From NCBI GenBank assembly GCA_910577915.1, contig CAJTOM010000090.1:1-7984 (forward strand): DNA of 7,984 bases, given 5' to 3'. This document shows, piece by piece, positions 1 to 7,200 of the stretch. Both the position numbers and the translations under genes were made by a program. The notes beneath the pieces were generated by a model. The model was not told the origin of the DNA and made no database searches. It was given only the letters and a program-made list of their open reading frames with translations. The stretch comes from an uncultured Oscillospiraceae bacterium (lineage in GTDB: Bacteria; Bacillota; Clostridia; Oscillospirales; Oscillospiraceae). Position 1 is the stretch's first letter, and each line of letters opens with the position of its first letter.

Positions 1-23
1 TCTCCCCCCTGGATTCTCCCTCT

Positions 24-85
24 ATTTTTGGGGCGTTGAGTACCTATGCTGCCAGATCGCAGCCTGGATATCCCGCCCCGAAAAT
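24..85. repeat. Long-arm nested hairpin
   Basis: Positions 24-35 and 74-85 are inverted repeats of 12 bp with a single G-U pair (29/80). The 38-base loop holds a second inverted repeat (GCTGC at 48-52, GCAGC at 59-63). An A/T tract at the outer ends and a GC core suggest terminator or structured-RNA function, but I do not recognise a known RNA family. It sits directly beyond the 91-128 hairpin, so it could back up that terminator for the minus-strand gene or end a plus-strand gene outside the window. Confidence 0.5.
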
Positions 86-90
86 GCTAA

Positions 91-128
91 CAACTCCACG
101 GTTCTGCATCCGCAGAGCCGTGGAGTTG
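91..128 (-). terminator. Hairpin terminator of the small HTH gene
   Basis: A 17-bp stem (91-107 with 112-128) closes a 4-base loop, with one non-Watson-Crick position (102/117). It begins one base after the stop codon of the minus-strand HTH gene. Reading on the minus strand, the stem is followed after six bases by a short TTTT run (84-81), so the U-tract is weak and offset. The position right after a stop codon supports a terminator. The odd pair is G-U in plus-strand RNA but A-C in minus-strand RNA. Confidence 0.6.
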
Positions 129-308
129 TTACTGCTCGTCTGGAATATATTCAGCAATATCTTCCAGACGGCAATCAAGGACCGTACACAATTTGTTCAG
201 TGTCTTGGTTTCCATGTTGTCGTTTGCCCGCAAGCGCCGGATGGTCTTGCTGTCGACACCGCACTTTTCCCTTAATTGGTGTGTGGAAAAGCCGTTTTCC
301 TTCATCAT
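129..308 (-). CDS. Small Cro/C1-type (XRE) helix-turn-helix regulator, start uncertain
   Basis: The minus-strand frame encodes a single small helix-turn-helix domain. From the ATG at 308 it gives 59 residues beginning MMKENGFSTHQLREKCGV. The middle reads VDSKTIRRLRANDNMETKTL, the usual turn and recognition helix, and the end reads LDCRLEDIAEYIPDEQ, the closing signature of YozG-like Cro/C1 proteins of about 65-75 residues. The open frame continues upstream to a stop at 402-404, and the residues just before the ATG (KLFLISDKLWD) match the expected first helix. The real protein should therefore start near 340-371. No ATG, GTG or TTG exists there in frame, only ATT codons at 366-371. Either a rare start is used or the 5' end is lost. 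The upstream end overlaps the promoter of the ftsH remnant. It may act as a cytoplasmic DNA-binding repressor; its target is unknown. Confidence 0.68.
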   Translation of the reverse strand: MMKENGFSTHQLREKCGVDSKTIRRLRANDNMETKTLNKLCTVLDCRLEDIAEYIPDEQ

Positions 309-340
309 ATCCCACAGTTTATCGGAAATAAGAAATAGTT

Positions 341-368
341 TTGACTTTGCAATTTGTTTTTGTAAAAT
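341..368 (+). promoter_or_regulatory. Sigma-A type promoter of the ftsH remnant
   Basis: TTGACT (341-346), a 16-base spacer and TAAAAT (363-368) form a good sigma-A promoter on the plus strand. Transcription would begin near 375, giving a leader of about 33 bases before the ATG at 408. The promoter lies within the N-terminal codons of the minus-strand HTH frame. Confidence 0.5.
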
Positions 369-407
369 AATGCTTATATGAGACGGCCCGGAAAGGAGAA
401 ATTAGAA

Positions 408-1095
408 ATGTAAAAAATCGAAAAGCCCCAAAAGCCTTTGATCCTCTACTGCTTTATCGTCTTAGTGGTCATGATCCTGCTGAATACCCTGCTGTTTCCC
501 CGCCTGATGCGCCAAGAGATCACGCAGGTGGACTACGGCACCTTCCTCACCATGCTGAAGGTAGCCGTGGCCCAGGTGGAGCAGGACGTCATCTACTTCG
601 TTGACACCTCCGAGGAGCCTGGCCTGTACGCCAGATCACCTTCCATGACCCCAGCCTGGTGGATCGCCTGTGGGAGAGCGGCTGCGTGTTCGACAAGGTG
701 AGGCCAAAGGAGATGAACCCCATCCTCAGCTTCTTCCCGACCTTCAGGGCCGCGAGGCCATCCTAAAGGTTCACGCCGCCAAGGTGAAGCTGGCGGAGAA
801 TGTGGACTTTAACACCATCGCCTGTGCCGCCTCCGGGGCCTCCGGTGCGAAGTTGGCCAACATGGTCAACGAGGCCGCCCTGCGGGCCGTACGCCAGGGA
901 CGGAGGCTCGCCACCCGGGAGGACCTCCAAGAGAGCATCGAGGTGGTCATTGCCGGGTATCAGAAGAAGAACAAAATCCTCTCCGACCACGAGCGGATGA
1001 TTGTCTCTTACCACGAAATCGGCCGCGCCTTGGTGGCGGCGCTCCAGACCCACTCCGCCCCGGTGGCGAAGATCACCATCATCCCCCGCTCCCTT
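408..1095 (+). pseudogene. ftsH: Degraded ATP-dependent zinc metalloprotease FtsH
   Basis: These are the remains of a membrane AAA+ protease that normally has about 600-650 residues. A good ribosome site (AAAGGAG, 392-398) precedes the ATG at 408, but codon 2 is TAA (411-413). The frame then reads KIEKPQKPLILYCFIVLVVM, the first membrane segment, followed by QVDYGTFLTML and QDVIYFVDTSEEPGLY of the extracytoplasmic domain. Near 630-635 the frame shifts to ITFHDPSLVDRLWESGCVFD and MNPILSF. At about 728-738 it jumps, with another frame change, to LPDLQGREAILKVHAAKVKL. Between these points the second membrane helix, Walker A, Walker B and the second region of homology are absent. The AAA lid (SGAKLANMVNEAALRAV) and the start of the protease domain follow, where the zinc motif reads HEIGR instead of HEIGH. 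Homology stops after KITIIPRS (about 1092). No active enzyme can be made. A functional copy presumably lies elsewhere. Confidence 0.9.
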
Positions 1096-1158
1096 TTCAG
1101 TCACCTTTGAGCGTAAGGTTGTCCGCACGGGCCGCAAACCAACCCCCCAAAGAAAGCA
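1096..1158. other. Short convergent spacer after the ftsH break
   Basis: Sequence between the point where FtsH homology ends and the stop codon of the minus-strand XRE gene. The plus frame at 1001-1315 continues with VTFERKVVRTGRK, which I cannot assign to a family. I see no hairpin with a U-tract here, so neither converging unit has an obvious terminator. Confidence 0.4.
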
Positions 1159-1515
1159 TCACTTTTTCTGCCTTTCCTTCAACCGCTGTAACTCTATATA
1201 CTCCACAACAGCTTCTCTTCCATGTTCGCTTAAAGAAAGTATATCCTGCACCAGCTTCTCACAAGTACAATCACGAGTGACATATACCATCTCCAAAGGC
1301 TTCTTTTCATCATAGGAACACCGCCCGATTAGATAATCAGCAGACACACTATAGTATTTTGCCAGCGTGATAAAATGCCGCAGCGGAAATTCATATTCTC
1401 CCGTCTCATACTTGGAATAATGCTGCTGAGAAATTCCCAAAACGGCTGCTATATCACTTTGAGAGTAATCGTGATCTTCCCGCAGTTCCCGAAACAATTC
1501 CATCACGCTTTTCAA
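1159..1515 (-). CDS. XRE-family transcriptional regulator, divergent from the exporter operon
   Basis: A cytoplasmic DNA-binding protein. The helix-turn-helix occupies roughly residues 7-60: FRELREDHDYSQSDIAAVLG, then GISQQHYSKYETGEYEFP, then LAKYYSVSADYLIGR, the classic Cro/C1 layout in which the protein binds DNA as a dimer. A short tail (about 50 residues) ends in a charged helix, LSEHGREAVVEYIELQRLKE, as in many small Firmicutes XRE proteins; no peptidase or sensor domain is visible. Start choice: a TTG at 1515 has AAGGTGGG (1523-1530) seven bases upstream and gives 118 residues. The ATG at 1503 (114 residues) lacks a well-spaced ribosome site, and the ATG at 1548 (129 residues) lies inside the putative operator. 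The gene faces the MMPL operon across about 200 bp, so it is probably its repressor and its own regulator (inference). Its base composition is visibly more AT-rich than the operon's. Confidence 0.88.
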   Translation of the reverse strand: MKSVMELFRELREDHDYSQSDIAAVLGISQQHYSKYETGEYEFPLRHFITLAKYYSVSADYLIGRCSYDEKKPLEMVYVTRDCTCEKLVQDILSLSEHGREAVVEYIELQRLKERQKK

Positions 1516-1530
1516 TGTCAGTCCCACCTT
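1513..1530 (-). promoter_or_regulatory. Ribosome site and TTG start of the XRE gene
   Basis: On the minus strand AAGGTGGG (1530-1523) is separated by seven bases from TTG (1515-1513), in frame with the regulator. This differs from the ideal AAGGAGG by one base and fits the TTG far better than the ATG twelve bases downstream. Confidence 0.45.
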
Positions 1531-1543
1531 TTTCAAGGAACGT

Positions 1544-1549
1544 ATCATA
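1544..1549 (-). promoter_or_regulatory. Possible -10 box of the XRE gene
   Basis: TATGAT on the minus strand would start transcription near 1537, about 22 bases before the TTG start. No good -35 hexamer lies at the right distance, so this is tentative. It overlaps the left palindrome, which would allow autoregulation. Confidence 0.3.
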
Positions 1550-1566
1550 CATATATTTCTATGTAT
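1547..1566. promoter_or_regulatory. Candidate operator palindrome O1
   Basis: ATACATA (1547-1553) and TATGTAT (1560-1566) form a perfect 7-bp inverted repeat around a 6-base centre. It abuts the -35 box of the exporter promoter and overlaps the putative -10 of the XRE gene. Size and symmetry fit an XRE dimer site. Confidence 0.55.
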
Positions 1567-1594
1567 TGATTTTACTTATTCAATCATGTATAAT
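1566..1594 (+). promoter_or_regulatory. Strong sigma-A promoter of the MMPL operon
   Basis: TTGATT (1566-1571), a spacer of exactly 17 bases and a perfect TATAAT (1589-1594). The predicted start near 1601 gives a leader of roughly 118 bases before the TTG start of the exporter. It is the best promoter in the window. Confidence 0.78.
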
Positions 1595-1598
1595 ACAT
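1586..1598. promoter_or_regulatory. Candidate operator palindrome O2 over the -10 box
   Basis: ATGTAT-A-ATACAT is a perfect 6-bp inverted repeat with a one-base centre. It uses the same half-sites as O1 in the opposite order, and it contains the TATAAT box. A protein bound here would block RNA polymerase directly. Part of the symmetry comes from the -10 box itself, so it could be partly coincidental. Confidence 0.45.
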
Positions 1599-1622
1599 AT
1601 AATTCAATGTAAAAAGGGGACG

Positions 1623-1652
1623 ATGGAAGTGACAACATTATCTTTCTGTTGA
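1623..1652 (+). CDS. Possible 9-residue leader peptide
   Basis: ATG at 1623 followed by eight codons and TGA encodes MEVTTLSFC. An AAGGGGA purine run at 1614-1620 is only two bases upstream, short for the ATG but well placed for the in-frame GTG at 1629. The ORF lies in the leader of the exporter mRNA. A weak TCTGTT/AACAGA pairing lies nearby. Very short and easily a chance ORF. Confidence 0.2.
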   Translation: MEVTTLSFC

Positions 1653-1703
1653 CCACTTGCATTTCCAAGAAAAACAGAGTATCATTGTCTATCATAGAGT
1701 TTG

Positions 1704-1721
1704 AAAGGAGCGTTCAGGTTG
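1704..1721 (+). promoter_or_regulatory. Ribosome site and TTG start of the exporter
   Basis: AAAGGAG (1704-1710), eight bases, then TTG (1719-1721). This decides the start: an in-frame TTG at 1701 lies before the ribosome site and the ATG at 1761 has no comparable site. Confidence 0.7.
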
Positions 1722-4202
1722 AGCAGGCACACAGTAGAAGTTTCGGAAAAGCAAAGCCCGATGGAACGGATTGCGGCTTTTATTGTGGACAAACGCAAAG
1801 CCTTTTACCTGTTGTACATCGGAGCAGCTATTTTCTGCGTCTTTTCCAGCGGCTGGGTGGCGGTGAACGACGATCTGACCAGCTACTTGTCTGACACCAC
1901 CGAGACCCGGCAAGGGTTGACCGTGATGGAGGCGGAGTTTGTCACCTTTGGCACCAGCCGCATTATGGTGGACAATATCTCCTATCGTCAGGCGGAGAGC
2001 TTGGCGGAGCAGATAGAGATGATGGAAGGTGTAAAATCGGTGGAGTTCAACGGTTCCAGGGACCACTACACCAACGGCTCCGCCCTGTTTTCCATCACCT
2101 ACGACGGGACCGCCACTGACCCGGTGAGTCTGGAGGGATTGGATGGTGTCAAAGCCCTTCTGGACGGGTATGACGTCTATATCACCGGCGACACCGGCGA
2201 CTCCGCCTCTGAAAGTCTGAACGCCGAGATGCAGGTGGTCATGGTGATTGCCGTGGTCATCATCCTGGTGGTGCTGCTGTTCACCTCCCACACCTATATG
2301 GAGATCCCGGTGCTACTTATGACCTTTGGCATGGCGGCACTGATGAACAAGGGCACCAACTTTATCTTTGGCGAAATATCCTTTGTCTCCAACTCGGTGG
2401 CGGTGGTCCTCCAGCTGGCCCTGGCCATTGACTACGCCATCATCCTCTGCCACCGGTACACCGAGGAGCGGGAGCAGCTGGAGGCCCGGGAGGCGGTGGT
2501 GGCCGCCCTGAGCAAGGCCATTCCGGAGATTGCCGGCTCCTCCATGACCACCCTGTCCGGCCTGGGGGCCATGTGCTTCATGCAGTTCGGGATTGGTCAG
2601 GATTTGGGCCTGGTGCTGATGAAGTCCATTGTGCTCAGCCTGCTGGCCGTGTTTACCCTGATGCCCGGGCTGCTGCTCAGCTTCAGCAGTTTGATCGACC
2701 GCACCCACCACCGGAATTTTGTGCCCAAAATCACCGCCTGGGGCCGGCTGGCGGTGAAAACCCGTTTTGTCATGCCGCCCCTGTTTGTGGTGCTTCTGAT
2801 TGGCGGTTTTGTGTTCGCCAACCGCTGCCCCTACGCCTACGGGCAGACCGAGCTGACCACCTTCCGCCAGAGCGACGCCCAGATTGCCCAGCAGCGGGTG
2901 AACGAAACCTTTGGCCGGGTGAACACCCTGGCGGTTATCGTGCCCAAGGGGGACTATGAGCAGGAGGGCCGGCTGCTCCGGGAACTGGATCGTATGCCCG
3001 AGACGGACACGGTGCTGGGCCTGGCCAATGTGGATGCCATGGACGGCTATGTCCTCACAGACCGGCTGACACCCCGGCAGTTTGCCGAGCTGACCGATCT
3101 GGATATTGAGGTGGCCCGGCTGCTCTACTCCGCCTACGCCGTGGACCAGGAGGACTACGGACAGGTAGTTTCCGGCCTGGACAGCTACGGCGTACCCTTG
3201 ATTGATATGTTCCTGTATGTCTATGACATGATGGACGAGGGCTACATCTCTCTGGACGCGGACATGACTGAGACCATTGAGGACCTCCACGTCCAGCTGA
3301 CCGACGCCCAGCTGCAATTGAAGGGGGAGAACTACAGCCGTCTGGTCTTACAGCTCAACCTGCCCGAGGAGGGGGAGGAGACCTTCACTTTTCTGGACAC
3401 TCTGCATGAAATTGTGGGCCGTTACTACCCGGAAAATTCCCTCCTGGTGGGCAACTCCACCAGCGATTTTGACCTGTCCGCCTCCTTCGGCAACGACAAC
3501 ATGCTCATCAGCATTTTGACCATCGTATTCGTCATTCTGGTGCTGGTGTTTACCTTCAAATCCGCCGGGCTTCCGGTGCTGTTGATCCTGGTCATCCAGG
3601 GCAGTGTCTGGATCAACTTCTCCTTCCCTTACTTACAGAAGGAACCCCTGTTCTTCCTCAGCTATCTGGTGGTCAGCTCCATCCAGATGGGCGCAAATAT
3701 TGACTACGCCATTGTCATCGCCAACCGCTATGTGGAGCTGAAACAGACCATGTCCCTCAAGGATGCGGTTATCGAGTCGCTGAATGAGGCTTTCCCCACC
3801 ATTATTACCTCAGGCACTATTTTGGCCTCCGCCGGCGTGGCCATCGGCCTGCTGTCCACCACAGCCTCCATCGCCTCCATCGGTGTGTGTCTGGGCCGGG
3901 GCACGTTAATCTCCATCTTCCTGGTGATGGGTATCCTTCCCCAGATTCTGCTGCTGGGCGACACCATCATTGAAAAGACTGCCTTTACCCTGAAGACCCG
4001 GCATCTCGTCCAGACCCACACCGGCAGTCTGCTGGTGGACGGCCACGTCCGGGGATACATCTCCGGCATGGTGGACGCCGATTTCAGCGGCATCCTCCAT
4101 GGCAGCATCAATGCGGCGGTGGCAACGGGGGCTGTCCGGCCGGAGGAGCCGCCCCAACCAGCGGCAATCCCTGCGGGAAAGGGGGCGGATTCTCATGCGT
4201 AA
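1719..4202 (+). CDS. MMPL/RND-superfamily membrane exporter
   Basis: An 827-residue integral membrane transporter with the two-fold repeat of the MMPL family (relatives: mycobacterial MmpL, Bacillus YdfJ/YdgH). By family it exports lipids or hydrophobic compounds using the proton gradient; the substrate here is unknown. Membrane helices: about 28-48, then a bundle at 171-325, then about 351-368, then a bundle at 595-745, twelve in total. Two large extracytoplasmic loops lie at about 49-170 and 369-594. The proton-relay motif occurs in both halves, LAIDYAIILCHRY (Asp238) and ANIDYAIVIANRY (Asp662), so both key acids are present. After the last helix a cytoplasmic tail has an unusual regular tetrapeptide repeat (773-801). 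It starts at TTG with a good ribosome site and overlaps the next gene by 8 bp, so the two products are probably made together. The promoter and candidate operators upstream point to control by the divergent XRE protein. Confidence 0.93.
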   Translation: MSRHTVEVSEKQSPMERIAAFIVDKRKAFYLLYIGAAIFCVFSSGWVAVNDDLTSYLSDTTETRQGLTVMEAEFVTFGTSRIMVDNISYRQAESLAEQIEMMEGVKSVEFNGSRDHYTNGSALFSITYDGTATDPVSLEGLDGVKALLDGYDVYITGDTGDSASESLNAEMQVVMVIAVVIILVVLLFTSHTYMEIPVLLMTFGMAALMNKGTNFIFGEISFVSNSVAVVLQLALAIDYAIILCHRYTEEREQLEAREAVVAALSKAIPEIAGSSMTTLSGLGAMCFMQFGIGQDLGLVLMKSIVLSLLAVFTLMPGLLLSFSSLIDRTHHRNFVPKITAWGRLAVKTRFVMPPLFVVLLIGGFVFANRCPYAYGQTELTTFRQSDAQIAQQRVNETFGRVNTLAVIVPKGDYEQEGRLLRELDRMPETDTVLGLANVDAMDGYVLTDRLTPRQFAELTDLDIEVARLLYSAYAVDQEDYGQVVSGLDSYGVPLIDMFLYVYDMMDEGYISLDADMTETIEDLHVQLTDAQLQLKGENYSRLVLQLNLPEEGEETFTFLDTLHEIVGRYYPENSLLVGNSTSDFDLSASFGNDNMLISILTIVFVILVLVFTFKSAGLPVLLILVIQGSVWINFSFPYLQKEPLFFLSYLVVSSIQMGANIDYAIVIANRYVELKQTMSLKDAVIESLNEAFPTIITSGTILASAGVAIGLLSTTASIASIGVCLGRGTLISIFLVMGILPQILLLGDTIIEKTAFTLKTRHLVQTHTGSLLVDGHVRGYISGMVDADFSGILHGSINAAVATGAVRPEEPPQPAAIPAGKGADSHA
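4035..4121 (+). other. Bactofilin-like tetrapeptide tail of the exporter
   Basis: Residues 773-801 follow a strict four-residue period: V, V, I, V, F, L, I, V at every fourth position from 773, with Gly or Ala two residues after each of the first seven (775, 779, 783, 787, 791, 795, 799). This hydrophobic-x-Gly-x pattern is that of short right-handed beta-solenoids such as bactofilins. It follows the last membrane helix, so it should be cytoplasmic. Whether it folds or polymerises is not known. Confidence 0.5.
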
Positions 4203-7200
4203 ACGTGTCGACCGGCTGTTCCCCATCCTTCTGGCGGTCTGGATTCTGACCTCGCTGGTCCTGCCCGCCTGGGCCACGGAGGAAAGCACTGTCACCATCT
4301 CCAACGTAGCGGACCTCCAGCGTTTCGGGAAAAACTGCGCTCTGGACACCTGGTCCCAGGGCAAGACTGTTACCCTCACCGCCGACCTGGACCTGAGCGG
4401 GGTGGATTTCACCCCCATTCCCACCTTCGGCGGCACCTTTTTAGGCCAGGGACACACCATCTCCGGGCTGTGTCTCACCTCCGCCGGTTCCACCCTGGGG
4501 TTGTTCCGCTATATCCAGCCCGGCGGGCTGGTACGGGACTTGACCGTCAAGGGTACGGTGGCCCCCGGGGGTACCCGCTCCACCGTGGGAGGCATCGTGG
4601 GCAACAACGCAGGAACCCTGCAAAGCTGTGCCTTTCACGGCGTGGTTCAGGGGGATGCCACCGTGGGCGGCATCGCCGGATACAACAGCATCACCGGTGA
4701 GATTACCGGTTGTTCCGTCTCCGGTTCTGTCAGCGGCAAGAATATCACCGGCGGCATTGCGGGCCGGAATTTGGGGTTGCTGCTCAAATGTGAAAGCAGC
4801 GCCGGAGTGAATCTGACCCGGAAGGAAACCAATGTGGACCTGATGGACGCGGATGCGGCTGCCATCCTGGAGGAGCAGGCCGCGGCGGACGACGAAACCT
4901 ACCACCTGCTGGACGGCTGCTTTGATACCGGTGGCATCGTGGGCTATTCCAGCGGCGTGGTGCAGAGCTGCGTCAATCGCGGCACGGTGGGCTACCCCCA
5001 TGTGGGGTACAACACCGGCGGCATCGCCGGGCGGCAGGACGGCTATCTGTCCGGCTGTACCAACAGCGGCACCGTCTACGGACGGAAGGACGTGGGCGGC
5101 ATTGTGGGCCAGGCGGAGCCCTATGTGCTTGTGGACCCTGGCCGGGACACGCTGGAGCAGCTGCGCCAGGAGCTGAACACCCTGGAAAACCTGATTAACC
5201 GCGCGCTGGACGACGCGGAGCGCACCGGAGACAGCGTCTCCGCCCAGCTCAGCGCCATGGGAGACTACGCCGGCAGCGCCAAGGACAGCACCAAGGAGCT
5301 GCTGGACCGGGTTTCCGATTTTACCGACGAGAACATCGGCACCATCAACACCCTGACCGCCGACATCACCGGCGCGCTGGACAAAATTTCTCCCGCCCTG
5401 GACGATCTGTCCGACGTGGGCGGGCGGCTGGAGCGCCTGTCCCGCCAGCTGGGGGACGCTTTGGATTCTCTGGGCGGCGCGGTGGACACCGGCGATCGGG
5501 CCGCGCGGGACCTGCGTCTCGCGGTGGAGAAGCTGCGGCAGTCCGCCTCCGGGCTGACCACGGCGGTAAGCCGGCTGGAACGCGCGCTGGACGCCTTTCA
5601 AGGCTTTCTGGATTTGGGAAGCGGCTCCATCTCCGTCAGCTCTCTTCTGGCGGCGCGGGAGGAGCTGCGTCAGGCATTCCGCGCCCTGCGGGGAGTGGGG
5701 GATGATCTGGATGATGCCCTGTCTCAGCTCCAGCAGGCCCTGAGCCGCTCCGGCGCTCTGTCCAGCCAGCTGGGAGACGCCCTGGATACACTGGAGGAGG
5801 CCTCTGACACCTCCGCCGTCATCGGGCGGCTGCTGCGCCGGGCGCTGGATACCATTGGCGATGCGGTGGATACGCTCACCGAGGACGGTCCTGCGGAGTT
5901 CACCCCCCTGGGGGAGGACTTCCGGCAGGCCGGCGACAGCCTTTATGATGCCATGAGCGGCCTGCTGGAGGAGATGGACGGGCTGAACAGCGCCCTTCAG
6001 ACCGGGAACGGCACCCTGACCGCCGACCTGCGGGCCATCAACCGGCAGTTTAACGCGGTATTCACCCTTCTGCTGGACGCAATGGATGACGCCAGGGACA
6101 CCGCTGAAGGCGGCCTGGAGGGCATCATTCAGGACACCTCCGATGAGGACATCTCCGCCACCCGGGAGGGCAAGGTGGCGGACTGCTCCAACCTGGGAAC
6201 CGTGGAGGGAGACCGCAACGTGGGCGGCATTGCCGGTGCCGTGGCCATTGAATTCGACCTGGACCCGGAGGACGACACGACCGGCCGGTTCTCCTTTGGC
6301 AGCAGCTACGAGACCAAGGCGGTGCTGATGAACTGCGTCAATCGTGGGGCCGTCACCGGCAAGAAGGACTGCGTGGGCGGTCTGGCGGGGCGCATGGACC
6401 TGGGTACTGCCTTGGAGTGCCAGAATTACGGCCCGGTAGCCAGCACCGGCGGGAACTATGTGGGGGGTGTGGCCGGCTATGCGGACGCCTCCATCCGCAG
6501 CTGCCATGTCAAGAGCACCCTGTCCGGAGAGAATTACGTCGGCGGCATTGCCGGCTGGGCCAGCCGTCTGCGGGACTGCCGTGCCATCGTCACAATCGAG
6601 GAAGGCACGGAGTATCTGGGAGCCATTGCCGGCGGCATAGAGACGGATGGGGCGCTGTCCGGCAATCTCTTTGTAGACACCGGCACCGCCGGGGTGGACG
6701 GCGTCAGCTACGCGGGGCGGGCCGAGCCCATCCCCTTTAACGCGCTGAGCCAGCTGCCCGATATTCCGCCAGAGTTCACCGCCTTTACGCTGACTCTGGT
6801 GGCGGAGGAAAAAACGGTGGCGCAGATTCCCTTCCTCTACGGGGAGGACCTGTCCAGGCTCGACCTGCCCCCTGTGCCAGAGCTGGAGGGCAATTACGGC
6901 GTCTGGCCGGAGTTTGATGTCTCCGGCCTGCGCTCCGACCTGACCGTGAACGCGGTCTATACCCCTTGGGTTACTGTGGTGGCCAGCCGGGAGCTGTCCG
7001 GAAAGCTGGCCCTGGCCCTGGCGGAGGGACAGTTTACCGGGGACGCCGTTCTCCATGTGACAGACAGCGTCCAGGTTCCGCCCCAGGAGGCGGGGGAGCA
7101 GGCCGTCGTGTGGGACGTCGTTCTCGCTGGAGCGGAGCCAGAGGATTCCGTTCCTTTGCGGCTGTTAAGCCCTGACAGCGGTACCCATGTCTGGCAGTAT

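Noticed and set aside
763..1137. Minus-strand 124-codon open frame over the ftsH remnant
   Set aside because: The plus strand clearly encodes FtsH pieces; the minus frame is a GC-rich shadow.
1649..1894. 81-codon plus-strand open frame overlapping the start of the exporter
   Set aside because: It lies in another frame over the MMPL start, lacks a ribosome site and resembles nothing known.
2313..3317. Minus-strand open frame of 334 codons opposite the MMPL gene
   Set aside because: Same reason: it mirrors GC-rich MMPL codons and has His/Gly/Gln-rich composition without any recognisable motif.
4099..4194. Upstream extension of the surface-protein frame
   Set aside because: It would overlap the exporter by about 100 bp, put an Arg-rich stretch before a clean signal peptide, and ignore the ribosome site before the ATG at 4195.
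4441..7056. Long open frame (871 codons) on the minus strand opposite the surface-protein gene
   Set aside because: A shadow of the high-GC plus-strand gene: the protein is low-complexity, rich in Gly/Gln/His/Val, with no domain or ribosome site.
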